Positions 17,665 through 25,667 are shown, counted from the first letter of the stretch. The stretch: DNA of 64,000 bases from Catenisphaera adipataccumulans (GCF_014202755.1 NZ_JACHHK010000001.1:248001-312000); one strand, 5' to 3'. Notes: generated by a model from the sequence alone, not told the origin. A program made the numbers and translations.

Positions 17665-18312
17665 ATGAAATCATTTTTATTGATCGGGATCGGACGCTTC
17701 GGCTTCCATCTGGCGACAAAATTAAATGAACTGGACCATCAGATCATGGCCATTGATATTGAAGAAGAAAACATTGAAAAAGTACTTCCTTATGTCACCA
17801 ACGCTTTGATCGGCGACAGTACCGACGAAGAGTTTTTGAGCACCTTAGGTGTGGACACATTCGATGTCTGCATCGTCACGATCTCCAATAACTTTGAAAG
17901 CTCGCTGATCACGACATTGATCTTAAAGGAATTGGGCGCCAAGAAGATCATTGCCAGAGCGTGCCGGGACGTACAGGAGAAACTGCTTTACCGCAACGGG
18001 GCTGATGTCGTCATCTACCCGGAAAAACAAGTGGCCAACTGGACAGCGCTGCGCTACAGTTCGGATTCTGTGTTTGATTCCTTCAACATCGCCAACGGTT
18101 TTGCGATCTTCGAAGTATCTGTCCCGGAAGCCTGGAACGGCAAAACGGTCGGTACCTTGAATATCCGTCATAAATACCAGATGAATATTCTGGCCGTCAA
18201 AACCAACAACGAACTGAATATGTACGTCACTCCTGATACGATTCTCCGGAAAGGACAGTCGCTCTATGTGCTGGGCAAGTCCAAAGACGTACTGAAATGC
18301 TTTAAATCGTAA
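17665..18312 (+). CDS. ktrA: Potassium uptake regulatory subunit KtrA (RCK)
   Basis: 215-residue cytoplasmic gating subunit. N-terminal Rossmann RCK_N domain with GIGRFGFHLA and the acidic end of strand two (AIDIEEE), then RCK_C (about 135-215). Binds nucleotides and controls KtrB. AGGAGGATAGAG precedes the ATG; it follows ktrB by 12 nt and ends at a terminator. Confidence 0.94.
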   Translation: MKSFLLIGIGRFGFHLATKLNELDHQIMAIDIEEENIEKVLPYVTNALIGDSTDEEFLSTLGVDTFDVCIVTISNNFESSLITTLILKELGAKKIIARACRDVQEKLLYRNGADVVIYPEKQVANWTALRYSSDSVFDSFNIANGFAIFEVSVPEAWNGKTVGTLNIRHKYQMNILAVKTNNELNMYVTPDTILRKGQSLYVLGKSKDVLKCFKS

Positions 18313-18338
18313 CAGGGATGTTTCCCTGTTTTTTTTTA
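18311..18338 (+). terminator. Terminator of ktrBA
   Basis: Stem AACAGGGA/TCCCTGTT, loop TGTT, followed by a run of ten T. Confidence 0.85.
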
Positions 18339-18354
18339 TAGAAAGGAGACTTTC

Positions 18355-20508
18355 ATGGAAGAAACTCTCAATGCCGCACAGACCCAGGCCGTAATGACCA
18401 CCGAAGGCTACGTACGCGTCATTGCCGGTGCCGGATCCGGCAAGACCCGGGCCTTGTCGCATCGTTTTGCCTATCTGGTCAACGATCTAGGCATCCTGCC
18501 CGGCCGCATTCTCTGTGTTACGTTCACCAACAAGGCCGCCAACGAAATGCGCCGGCGCATTCACCAATTGACCGGCGATAACGATACCGGCTATGTGAGC
18601 ACGTTCCACGGCTTCTGCGTCTCGGTCCTTCAGGAAGATGCCCATGCCGTTTCTTATCCAAAACAATTCATGGTCCTGGACAACGGCGACATTGATCAGA
18701 TGCTTGGCATCATTTACGAAGAACGCGGTCTGACGCTGCAGGATATGACCTTTGCGCAGGCCAGGGATCGGATCGAAATCGAGAAAATCTTCAACCGGCC
18801 GCAGTATTACATCGATATGATCAACATGGATCTGGAAACCCTTCACCAAAAATATTTGGCAGCCGAAGAGCCGATGGATATCATTTTCTATGGCTATCTC
18901 TATCAGGAAAAGAAATGCTTCGGCCTGGATTACAATGATTTGATCAAATTCACGTTGTATATTTTTGAACAAAATGATGCCATTCGTCTGAAATGGCAGG
19001 AGCGGCTGGAATATATCATGATCGACGAATTCCAGGACATCGATCAGCTGCAGTACGATTTGATGCGGGTCCTGGCCGGTTATCATAAGAATTTATTTGT
19101 GGTCGGCGATCCGGACCAGACGATCTATACCTGGCGCGGGGCCAATGTCAAATTTCTGCTGGATTTTGACAAGGATTTCCCCGGCACCAAGACGATCCTG
19201 ATGACACAGAACTATCGTTCTACCCCGCAGATCTTGAATGTATGCAACGATTTGATCCGGCACAACCGCACCCGCATCGAAAAGAATCTGGAGTCAATGG
19301 TCGGTCCCGGAGCACCGGTGCTGGCACACCACGCCGCTTCGGAAGAAAAACAAGCCCAATGGATCGTCAGTCAGATCCGGCGGCGTCTGGAACATGGCAT
19401 GCATTATCGCGATATAGCGATCCTTTATCGGGCACATTATGTGACGCGCAGTCTGGAAGAAGTGCTGATCAAGGAAAAAATCCCGTATATGATCTACAGC
19501 GGCATGCCGTTTTTCGAACGCCGCGAAATCAAAGATGCGCTCAGCTATCTGCGGGCAGCCGTCTATCTGGATGATCTTTCCATCGCGCGTATTCTTAACG
19601 TACCGAAGCGCAACATCGGCAAGACCCGCATGGAAACCTTGCGCACCTATGCCGACACCCATTCGATCTCCTTGTATGAGGCTCTGAAACAGCTGGCGGG
19701 CACCGATTCCTTCCGGCGCACCAAGGCCCATGAATTCATCGAACTGATGGATGCTTTCCATGCCGAATATGACCGGCGCCCAGTTTCCGAGGTGCTGGCC
19801 GATTTGATGAACCGCTCCGGTTACGAACGCATGCTGAGGACCGAAGGCAGTCAGGACCGGCTGGATAATTTAGCGGAGCTCAAACAGTCGGTGTTCGAAT
19901 ATGAAACAACGATCGGCGAGGAAACTTCTGCCGAACATTATCTGCGGCATGCGGCGCTCTTTTCGAATTCGGATTTGGATGACCGGCAGGACCGCATCAA
20001 ACTGATGACCGTGCACACGGCCAAAGGTCTGGAATTTCCTGTGGTCTTCCTCTGCTCCCTGAATGAAGGCATCTTCCCTTCCAAGAAGACTCGTACCCTG
20101 CAGGCAATGGAAGAAGAACGCCGGCTGGCTTTTGTCGCCATGACAAGAGCGCAGCAGTATTTACTGCTCAGCGAAGCCGAAGGAAAAAATCTGGATCACT
20201 CGTTCCGGTATCCGTCGCGTTTCCTGCTGGAGATCGATCCGCAGCTCATGGAATATACTCGGCGGCCTTCTGAAAAACTGCTGAAAGAAGCCAATGCCTA
20301 CATCGGCCGGCAGGAACAGCGCCTGCTGGAAGATGCCCAGCGTGTTATTTATGCCAAGGGGACGCGGATCGTGCATCCGGTCTTCGGCGAAGGCACGATC
20401 CTGGAAACGGATGAAGACACGAAAGCGTATTTGATCCAGTTCGATACGATGGCCACGCCGCGCAAGATCACGTTCCGGGCAAAACTGAAAACTTTACAAA
20501 CGAAATAA
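18355..20508 (+). CDS. pcrA: UvrD/PcrA-type 3'-5' DNA helicase
   Basis: 717-residue superfamily 1A helicase for DNA repair and replication restart. Walker A AGAGSGKTRA near residue 24, motif III GDPDQTIYTWRGA, motif IV QNYRS, motif V VHTAKGLEFPVVF, motif VI AFVAMTRAQ. Motif II reads IDEFQDID, whereas UvrD/PcrA normally have DEFQDTN. The C-terminal tail (VHPVFGEGTIL) is the PcrA-type Tudor-like module that contacts RNA polymerase. GAAAGGAGA precedes the ATG. PcrA is preferred over UvrD or Rep from the tail and host. Confidence 0.9.
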   Translation: MEETLNAAQTQAVMTTEGYVRVIAGAGSGKTRALSHRFAYLVNDLGILPGRILCVTFTNKAANEMRRRIHQLTGDNDTGYVSTFHGFCVSVLQEDAHAVSYPKQFMVLDNGDIDQMLGIIYEERGLTLQDMTFAQARDRIEIEKIFNRPQYYIDMINMDLETLHQKYLAAEEPMDIIFYGYLYQEKKCFGLDYNDLIKFTLYIFEQNDAIRLKWQERLEYIMIDEFQDIDQLQYDLMRVLAGYHKNLFVVGDPDQTIYTWRGANVKFLLDFDKDFPGTKTILMTQNYRSTPQILNVCNDLIRHNRTRIEKNLESMVGPGAPVLAHHAASEEKQAQWIVSQIRRRLEHGMHYRDIAILYRAHYVTRSLEEVLIKEKIPYMIYSGMPFFERREIKDALSYLRAAVYLDDLSIARILNVPKRNIGKTRMETLRTYADTHSISLYEALKQLAGTDSFRRTKAHEFIELMDAFHAEYDRRPVSEVLADLMNRSGYERMLRTEGSQDRLDNLAELKQSVFEYETTIGEETSAEHYLRHAALFSNSDLDDRQDRIKLMTVHTAKGLEFPVVFLCSLNEGIFPSKKTRTLQAMEEERRLAFVAMTRAQQYLLLSEAEGKNLDHSFRYPSRFLLEIDPQLMEYTRRPSEKLLKEANAYIGRQEQRLLEDAQRVIYAKGTRIVHPVFGEGTILETDEDTKAYLIQFDTMATPRKITFRAKLKTLQTK

Positions 20509-20521
20509 ATGTGACTATGAT
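20493..20521 (+). promoter_or_regulatory. Promoter of the ECF gene with -10 six bases before the ATG
   Basis: TTTACA (20493-20498), 17-nt spacer, TATGAT (20516-20521), then six bases and ATG. Predicted start of transcription is at or next to the start codon, so the mRNA may be leaderless. Confidence 0.6.
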
Positions 20522-20527
20522 TAAATT

Positions 20528-21013
20528 ATGACAGAAACAAGAAAAATTACCCTCACAGCTTTGGGGATCGCGCTTGTCGCTGCAGCGACTCTAGTGATCC
20601 GAATTCCGAACAGCGTCAATGGATACGTAAATGTCGGCGATACGATGATCTTTGTGTTTGCGGCGATCGTCGATCCATTTGCGGCCTTTTTGATCGGCGG
20701 CATCGGCTCGGCAATGGCGGATGTGATCGGCGGCTACTCTTATTATGCGATCTTTACTTTATTGGTCAAAGGCATCGAAGGGCTGCTGGCCTGTGTGCTG
20801 TTTCAAAAGCTGAAAAAAGCTTGGGCCGCTTACATCATTGCCGGCGGCTGGATGATCGTAGGATATTTCTTTGCGGACTGGATGGTCAATCAGTCGGCAG
20901 CCATGGCGTTGGTTGCGGTGCCTGGCAATTTTGTACAGGCCGCTGCCAGTATTATATTAGGCTGTCTGCTGACACCGTTGTTTATCCGATTAAAACAAGA
21001 ACATCACATTTAA
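20528..21013 (+). CDS. ECF transporter substrate-binding (S) component
   Basis: 161-residue membrane protein with about five or six helices and the S-component hallmark near the N-terminus (ITLTALGIALVAAATLVIRIP). The family binds vitamins and passes them to a shared EcfAAT module that is not in this window. Sequence alone does not fix the vitamin. No Shine-Dalgarno is visible; a promoter -10 sits six bases before the ATG. The gene follows pcrA by 19 nt but probably has its own transcript. Confidence 0.8.
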   Translation: MTETRKITLTALGIALVAAATLVIRIPNSVNGYVNVGDTMIFVFAAIVDPFAAFLIGGIGSAMADVIGGYSYYAIFTLLVKGIEGLLACVLFQKLKKAWAAYIIAGGWMIVGYFFADWMVNQSAAMALVAVPGNFVQAAASIILGCLLTPLFIRLKQEHHI

Positions 21014-21035
21014 GTGCCAAGCGGCACTTTTTCTT
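21012..21035 (+). terminator. Terminator of the ECF S-component gene
   Basis: Stem AAGTGCC/GGCACTT, loop AAGC, followed by TTTTTC. Confidence 0.82.
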
Positions 21036-21039
21036 TGCC

Positions 21040-21067
21040 AAAAAAAAAAGGAACGCCGCAGCGTTCC
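21040..21067 (-). terminator. Terminator of the 2[4Fe-4S] ferredoxin gene
   Basis: Stem GGAACGC/GCGTTCC with a 4-nt loop and ten T on the minus strand. Confidence 0.85.
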
Positions 21068-21075
21068 ATACGTTA

Positions 21076-21249
21076 TTATTGAGTAATAGCGCTGACCGGG
21101 CAAGTTCCTACGCAAGAACCGCAGTCAATGCAAGTTCCTTCATCGCACTGGGATTTGCCTTCGTCATCCATAGACAATGCTCCAACCGGGCATCCTCCTA
21201 CACAAGCACCGCATCCGATGCAAGTATCTTTATCGATTTTTACAGCCAT
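21076..21249 (-). CDS. Clostridial-type 2[4Fe-4S] ferredoxin
   Basis: 57 residues starting MAVKIDKDTC. Two full CxxCxxCxxxCP motifs (Cys 10, 13, 16, 20 and 40, 43, 46, 50) bind two clusters. Such ferredoxins carry electrons for pyruvate:ferredoxin oxidoreductase, hydrogenases and similar enzymes in anaerobes. GGAGGAAGTCAC precedes the ATG and two stop codons follow in tandem. Single-gene unit with its own promoter and terminator. Confidence 0.94.
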   Translation of the reverse strand: MAVKIDKDTCIGCGACVGGCPVGALSMDDEGKSQCDEGTCIDCGSCVGTCPVSAITQ

Positions 21250-21280
21250 GTGACTTCCTCCTTTAATTTTCTATATTACA

Positions 21281-21309
21281 AGTATATCGATTTAAAATGG
21301 GCGATTCAA
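21281..21309 (-). promoter_or_regulatory. Promoter of the ferredoxin gene
   Basis: TTGAAT (21309-21304), 17-nt spacer, TATACT (21286-21281). Confidence 0.7.
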
Positions 21310-21340
21310 CCCGTTTTGGTTAGCCTTGGCTTATCATCAT

Positions 21341-22327
21341 TCAGTCTTCGGCTTTGGTGCCCGTTACACAAATCCAGTTGTGGTATGTATCGATCCGACA
21401 GGACAATCCTGCATCATGAAAAATCTTTTTATATTCTTCTTTCGTTGGATTAAACAAATGATATTTTTCCACATTTGCTTTCTCTTCTTCACTTAAAGAA
21501 GCATCGCCATAGATTTCTGCCGCGATCATCAACGTACCGCTCGGTTTCAGCACACGCACGGCTTCATGCAGATTTTGTGCCGGGTCCGGCCAGAAATAGA
21601 AACTTTCGACCGTCACGATCTTATCGAACGTATCATTTTCAAACGGCAGCTTTTCGACCGATGCCTGTTCGATCTGGATATCTGGATGATCCGCATTCAA
21701 TGCACGGGCCGTATCCACCGATGTTTTCGAATAATCAATGCCGTACAGGGCTGCATCAGGCATCGCTTCTTTCAAGCGTTTCAAAGTCATACCGCCGCCG
21801 CAGCCAATATCCAGCACCTTATCTTTTGGATTCCATTCCATATGATCCAGTGCCCAGCCGGTCATTTCATAATGGCTCCGGTTCATGCGCTCCAGCATTT
21901 CTTCCCCCGCTTTGCCCTGCGGTTTTGCCGGATTGCCGCTTTCGGTCATTTTTATTTGTGCCTTATGATTGAATTTTTCACGGTCGACAATGCAGCGCAG
22001 ATGGGTCGCTTTGCCGATTTGTTCTTTATCATCGTATGCTTCGATCGTAAAGGTCAGCACGCGGCCTTTGACTTTGGCCAATACAGCCGTGCAGGTCACA
22101 TGCATGCCGACTGGTGTAGCCGCAATGTGGTCAAGTTCCATCCGCATGCCGACCGTGGTCTGATTTGATTCAAGATCTTCAGCAACCATGGTCCAGGCTG
22201 CTTCTTCCATCCAAGCCGATAAAATCGGGGTCGACAGCACATCGGCATCGCCGCTGCGCATCGCCGCTGCAGTCATATCCGGCAGGACGATGTGTTCAAT
22301 TTTATTTTCTTTTCCTTCCTTGATCAT
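21341..22327 (-). CDS. Fusion of FlK-like hot-dog thioesterase and SAM methyltransferase
   Basis: 328 residues. Residues about 5-118 resemble the fluoroacetyl-CoA thioesterase (FlK) hot-dog family, including its Thr-Glu-His set (Thr33 in LSTP, Glu41 in WMEEA, His67 in LDHIAATP). Residues about 140-320 are a class I methyltransferase (VLDIGCGGG at 171-179, DYSKTS, LPFENDTFDKIVT). I do not know this fusion from characterised proteins. A single product could hydrolyse an acyl-thioester and methylate it or a related molecule. Start chosen at MIKEG because AAAGGAGAAG is 6 nt upstream; an earlier ATG overlaps TATAAT (22355-22350). Substrate unknown. Confidence 0.82.
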   Translation of the reverse strand: MIKEGKENKIEHIVLPDMTAAAMRSGDADVLSTPILSAWMEEAAWTMVAEDLESNQTTVGMRMELDHIAATPVGMHVTCTAVLAKVKGRVLTFTIEAYDDKEQIGKATHLRCIVDREKFNHKAQIKMTESGNPAKPQGKAGEEMLERMNRSHYEMTGWALDHMEWNPKDKVLDIGCGGGMTLKRLKEAMPDAALYGIDYSKTSVDTARALNADHPDIQIEQASVEKLPFENDTFDKIVTVESFYFWPDPAQNLHEAVRVLKPSGTLMIAAEIYGDASLSEEEKANVEKYHLFNPTKEEYKKIFHDAGLSCRIDTYHNWICVTGTKAED

Positions 22328-22401
22328 ATTTTCTTCTCCTTTGTTTTCCATTATACATGTTCGCAGGGAAAAAGACACGAAAAGAGCCGCGGTGACACGG
22401 C

Positions 22402-22980
22402 TTATCTTGGGTTCATACTTTCCAATATTGATTCCATGGAGGCACCGGCGGCGGCTTTTCGCTGCATGGTTCGATTCAGACAATCATAACGGTAAAATTT
22501 TTTCTGATTCGATCGAAGCCGGCTGTAGACTTTCCAATATCCGACCAACAGATATTTTTGATTTCTTTCAGGTGATAAAAATGCGCGGACATCCTGGAGC
22601 GGATATCCTAAAAAGATGCCGACTTCATGCGGAAATTCTTCTTCCTGCATGCTCCGTTTCAGATGGTGCAAGGCCCCGGGAACCGTAAAATCTTCATATC
22701 CAAACGTCGATAAAAAATTCTGAATGGCCGCATTCGAAAGCATATGTTCAAGTTTCATGCGGTCATAAACATAAATTAAACAAAACGCATTTGTTTCTTT
22801 CAGTATCATGATGCGATAACCAAATGGAGTACATAGATCACAGAAATATCGCATGCATTCCTCATAGTTTGGTATTTCAGACTTTAATATCCGAAAGAGA
22901 CTTCCGGTTTTCATATGCCCCAATGTGCAGGCGCTGTATTGAATCAGATGCTCTTGAAATAGAAGGCCATTTATTGGCAT
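22402..22980 (-). CDS. DUF3793 family protein
   Basis: 192 residues of the DUF3793 family, recognisable by CLIYVYDRMKLEHML and the block FPHEVGIFLGYPLQDV followed by GYWKVYS. Function is not established. It starts 10 nt inside the end of the flavodoxin gene and is therefore co-translated with it. Cys residues at several positions (CDLCTPFGY) could bind a metal or cluster, but this is speculation. Both genes sit behind an iron-type operator, suggesting a role when iron is scarce. Confidence 0.8.
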   Translation of the reverse strand: MPINGLLFQEHLIQYSACTLGHMKTGSLFRILKSEIPNYEECMRYFCDLCTPFGYRIMILKETNAFCLIYVYDRMKLEHMLSNAAIQNFLSTFGYEDFTVPGALHHLKRSMQEEEFPHEVGIFLGYPLQDVRAFLSPERNQKYLLVGYWKVYSRLRSNQKKFYRYDCLNRTMQRKAAAGASMESILESMNPR

Positions 22981-23327
22981 TTACTCAGGATATCACGGAT
23001 CGCATCGACATCTTCCTGTGTGCCGTCATTTTCGACTTTATACAGGCATGGAACATCGTATGTTTCCGCAATGACATCCCCGGCTTTACAATACGCTTCG
23101 CCATAATCCTGGCTGCCGCTGACGATCACGCCGCGCAGATTCATACTATTGGCCATCAAAAACGTTTCGACCTCAGCCGGCACTTCACCAAAACCGTCGG
23201 TGTACGTAAACAAGATATAATCATCCGAAACCTGTTCACTGCCGTCCTCAATGCGCAGCGCATCCAAACCCAGCTTGCCGATCAACGTCTCTACATTGCC
23301 AGTGCGTGATGCATAAACATATTTCAT
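22971..23327 (-). CDS. Flavodoxin, NrdI-like
   Basis: 118 residues with the FMN-binding loop SRTGNV near the N-terminus, FTYTDGFGEVP and VSGSQDYGEAYCKAGD. These segments resemble NrdI, the flavoprotein that helps assemble class Ib ribonucleotide reductase, but no nrdE/nrdF is nearby, so a general low-iron flavodoxin is equally possible. AGGAGGG precedes the ATG. The promoter region holds two GTTAG-N6-CTAAC palindromes; replacing ferredoxin by flavodoxin under iron limitation is well known. Confidence 0.82.
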   Translation of the reverse strand: MKYVYASRTGNVETLIGKLGLDALRIEDGSEQVSDDYILFTYTDGFGEVPAEVETFLMANSMNLRGVIVSGSQDYGEAYCKAGDVIAETYDVPCLYKVENDGTQEDVDAIRDILSKCQ

Positions 23328-23342
23328 TTCTTTTCCCTCCTG

Positions 23343-23358
23343 GTTAGTTTATTCTAAC
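23343..23358. promoter_or_regulatory. Operator GTTAG-N6-CTAAC, proximal copy before flavodoxin
   Basis: Perfect 5-bp arms around six bases, 15 bp before the flavodoxin ATG, just downstream of the predicted transcription start. Same motif as at 23368, 23621 and 44037. Confidence 0.72.
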
Positions 23359-23365
23359 TACCTAT

Positions 23366-23394
23366 AAGTTAGCATTGTCTAACTTGTATGTCAA
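23366..23394 (-). promoter_or_regulatory. Flavodoxin promoter with operator in the spacer
   Basis: TTGACA (23394-23389), 17-nt spacer, TAACTT (23371-23366). The palindrome AAGTTAG-N6-CTAACTT (23366-23385) fills the spacer and -10, the position expected for a repressor site. Confidence 0.75.
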
Positions 23395-23407
23395 TGTTTT
23401 TTTATAC

Positions 23408-23434
23408 GAAAAGAGCCACGGTTATTCCATGGCT
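23408..23434 (-). terminator. Terminator-like hairpin ending the candidate small RNA
   Basis: Stem AGCCATGG/CCGTGGCT (one G-T pair), loop AATAA, followed by CTTTTC on the minus strand. The T tract is short, so efficiency is uncertain. Confidence 0.55.
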
Positions 23435-23637
23435 GTAAAGGGTATTTCTGATCAAAATTTAAGGATGGATCCCGGTCTCTTTTCGCCTGTACATCCGAAG
23501 AGTAAATGGTGAAAAATGCGCGGATATACAGCTTTATACAATGAACACAATAGGGAGATGTCCTAAGACACGTTTAAAGGAGAACATAAACAATCATGTC
23601 AAAGTCAATGTGTTCAATGAGTTAGTTTTATCTAACC
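23408..23637 (-). ncRNA. Candidate iron-regulated small RNA (about 230 nt)
   Basis: This 345-bp gap between the flavodoxin gene and a HAD gene holds a second minus-strand promoter (TTGACA-N17-TAATTT), an operator of the flavodoxin type at the predicted start of transcription, and a hairpin terminator 200 nt later. The longest ATG frame inside is 17 codons without a ribosome binding site. Two pyrimidine-rich stretches, TTCTCCTTT (23584-23576) and ATCTCCCT (23559-23552), are complementary to Shine-Dalgarno sequences, as in the iron-sparing RNA FsrA of Bacillus. The RNA itself is an inference. Confidence 0.5.
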
Positions 23638-23672
23638 ACTATTAAATTAGCATACTCTTCCTTCTTTGTCAA
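23621..23672 (-). promoter_or_regulatory. Promoter and operator of the candidate small RNA
   Basis: TTGACA (23672-23667), 17-nt spacer, TAATTT (23649-23644), then GTTAG-N6-CTAAC (23621-23636) at about +1 to +16. The -35 abuts the end of the upstream HAD gene. Confidence 0.62.
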
Positions 23673-24509
23673 TCAAGCAAAGTAGTCTTTCAAAGTTTCA
23701 TAAACGCCTTCTTCATCATTGGAAAGCGTGATCCGGTCAGCTGCTGCCTTAACTGCCGCATTCGCATTGCCCATTGCGACCCCGAGATCCGCCATCTCGA
23801 TCATGGAGATGTCATTCTGCGAATCGCCGAATGCCGCAACAGTCAGCTTTTTCTGACTGATCTTCTGTAAAGCAGCCCGGATCGCCGCTGCTTTATCGAC
23901 ACCTTTGGCAGTAAATTCAAAATAAAAATCCGCCGTAAACATACAGCTCAAAGAATCCACAAACGGTGCCTGCATTTCCTGGTAATGTGCAAGCAAATAA
24001 TCCGGTTCCCCGGCCGTCAGGATCTTGCGGATCGGAAAATCCGCAAAGGCAGCCAGATCTTTGACTTCACAAAGCAGGAAATTCCCGCCGCGTGCTTCAT
24101 ATTCGACCACATTGAATTCGGTGCCGTCGACATGGATCGGCGGCGCATAAACATTGTTGACGTACATATAATCGCCCCGGTCGATCATCGGGTAAACATT
24201 GAACTTTTTCATATGTTCCAGGACAGACTTGCTTTGGGATCGCTGCAGCGGCCGGTCAAACAATACTTCCCCCGTCTGCACATCCACGGCCATGCCGCCG
24301 TTATAAGCAACAAGGATCCCATGGTGTTCATCCAGATGCAGATCTTCCGCAAAACGGCGCAGGGCCGGGATCGTCCGGCCGGAAGCAAGCACGATCCGGC
24401 AGCCTTCTTTCTGGGCTTTCATTAAAATATGGCGCGTTTTCGGCGGAATTTGCTTCGCGGAATCCGTCAGCGTACCGTCAATATCCAGCGCAATGATATT
24501 TGGTTTCAT
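23673..24509 (-). CDS. Cof-type HAD phosphatase
   Basis: 278 residues from MKPNIIALDIDGT. HAD motif I DIDGT, motif II SGR (LASGRTI), motif III Lys region and motif IV FGDSQND; the C2B cap between them places it with Cof/YbiV-like sugar-phosphate or FMN phosphatases. There is no Shine-Dalgarno; TATAAT ends six bases before this ATG, so a leaderless mRNA is likely. A start 15 nt upstream is possible but would lie inside the -10. Substrate unknown. Confidence 0.88.
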   Translation of the reverse strand: MKPNIIALDIDGTLTDSAKQIPPKTRHILMKAQKEGCRIVLASGRTIPALRRFAEDLHLDEHHGILVAYNGGMAVDVQTGEVLFDRPLQRSQSKSVLEHMKKFNVYPMIDRGDYMYVNNVYAPPIHVDGTEFNVVEYEARGGNFLLCEVKDLAAFADFPIRKILTAGEPDYLLAHYQEMQAPFVDSLSCMFTADFYFEFTAKGVDKAAAIRAALQKISQKKLTVAAFGDSQNDISMIEMADLGVAMGNANAAVKAAADRITLSNDEEGVYETLKDYFA

Positions 24510-24515
24510 ATATTC

Positions 24516-24521
24516 ATTATA
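24516..24521 (-). promoter_or_regulatory. -10 box six bases before the HAD start codon
   Basis: TATAAT (24521-24516), six bases, ATG (24509). The -35 region falls inside the previous terminator and is weak. Confidence 0.5.
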
Positions 24522-24524
24522 CAT

Positions 24525-24550
24525 AAAAAAAGCGGTGCCTGTGCATCGCT
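24525..24550 (-). terminator. Terminator of the NlpC/P60 gene
   Basis: Stem AGCGATGC/GCACCGCT (one mismatch), loop ACAG, followed by TTTTTT on the minus strand. Confidence 0.7.
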
Positions 24551-25458
24551 TAAGCTTTTCGTACGTGAACATATCCGATCAACGTGTTGGAACATTCCAC
24601 GCTGGATACGACCGTTGTGGTTCCGTTCCAGCCGCCGTGGACCGCTTGTCCGTTGCCGATATAGACGGCGACATGACCTTGATAAACAACGATATCGCCC
24701 GGCACTGGATCTGTCGTAAGATCGCCCAATGACAGGTAATCTTCCGGCCAGCCGTGGAATTCAATACCGACGGCCTTCAAAGAATTGGTCACCAACATCG
24801 TACAGTCCTGATTGACCCCGACCTGCGCCAGAGCAGCCTGCGCAATCGATTCATAATACGAATCATTGTTTACGTTGACCGTAATTTTTTCACTGGTTTC
24901 GTTACCAGCCTTATCCTTTGCCGTGGCAGTTACTTGATAAGAACCAAGCTTGTTATAGTCGACATCGCCGGAGAAGGAAACCGAAACTTTTCCGTCTTTA
25001 TTGTCCTCTGCCTTTACGGCATCCTCCAAATTGACTGTTGTTCCCTTGACGGTATCGATCGTCGTTTTACCAGAAAAGGTAGGTGCCGTTTGATCTTTGA
25101 CATTTACCGTTGCTGTCTTCGCATTCACGGTCGAGCCGGCTTTGGAAATCTTATTTGTATTCTTGTTTTCCAGTTCCATCTTGATGGTCTGGGTGCCTTC
25201 TTTGTTCAGATCCAGTCCCTTGACCGTGATCTGATATGCATCCGATTCATACTTCATCCCTTGGGAGGAAGTTGTGATATATTTCATATTACCGATTTCT
25301 GAACTATATACTTTTTTGAAGGCATTGTTCAAATCGTTTTTGTCTTTGTATGCCACTGAATAGACGTTTTCATTCGGCGTTGTTTCCGATGCCATGACAG
25401 GTGTTGTGACGCTCATCATCATAGCTGCCGAGAACATTGTTTTTGTGATTCGATTCAT
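24550..25458 (-). CDS. Secreted NlpC/P60-like peptidase with Ig-like domain
   Basis: 302 residues. Signal peptide about 1-23 (MNRITKTMFSAAM...PVMA) without lipobox. Residues about 125-200 form a bacterial Ig/DUF5011-like domain (TAPTFSG...DNKDGKVSV...TAKDKAGNE). The C-terminal ~100 residues carry an NlpC/P60-like fold with Cys (NQDCTMLV), His (GHVAVYIGNG) and His (AVHGG) in papain-like order. Such enzymes cut peptide links in cell-wall peptidoglycan. GGGGG precedes the ATG. The ~220 bp upstream of it are AT-rich and hold only weak promoter matches. Confidence 0.82.
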   Translation of the reverse strand: MNRITKTMFSAAMMMSVTTPVMASETTPNENVYSVAYKDKNDLNNAFKKVYSSEIGNMKYITTSSQGMKYESDAYQITVKGLDLNKEGTQTIKMELENKNTNKISKAGSTVNAKTATVNVKDQTAPTFSGKTTIDTVKGTTVNLEDAVKAEDNKDGKVSVSFSGDVDYNKLGSYQVTATAKDKAGNETSEKITVNVNNDSYYESIAQAALAQVGVNQDCTMLVTNSLKAVGIEFHGWPEDYLSLGDLTTDPVPGDIVVYQGHVAVYIGNGQAVHGGWNGTTTVVSSVECSNTLIGYVHVRKA

Positions 25459-25667
25459 GTAAAGCCCCCTTTTTCTCTCACATGGTCGTTAGGTTACACT
25501 ATTTTTGGGATGAAGGTCAAATTTTTTGACAATTTCACATATTTATCAGCCATTTTTTCGATAAAAAAGGCCGATTTTGTGGGGCAAAACGAAATTTGCC
25601 AAATTCTGATGAATTGTAACCGTTTTCGGCTGACCGTGCTTATATACGAAAATTTCACTGTTTTGGC

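Noticed and set aside
21319..21334. GTTAG-N6-CTTAT upstream of the 2[4Fe-4S] ferredoxin
   Set aside because: One arm is imperfect and the site lies upstream of the -35; could be chance.
23576..23629. Possible nine-codon plus-strand peptide (AAAGGAG then MSKSMCSMS)
   Set aside because: Spacing of about 13 nt is too long, no promoter precedes it on that strand, and the AAAGGAG is better explained as complement of the C/T-rich motif of the candidate RNA.
25488..25503. GTTAG-N6-CTATT near the NlpC/P60 promoter
   Set aside because: Two mismatches in one arm and no good promoter around it; not counted as iron-type operator.
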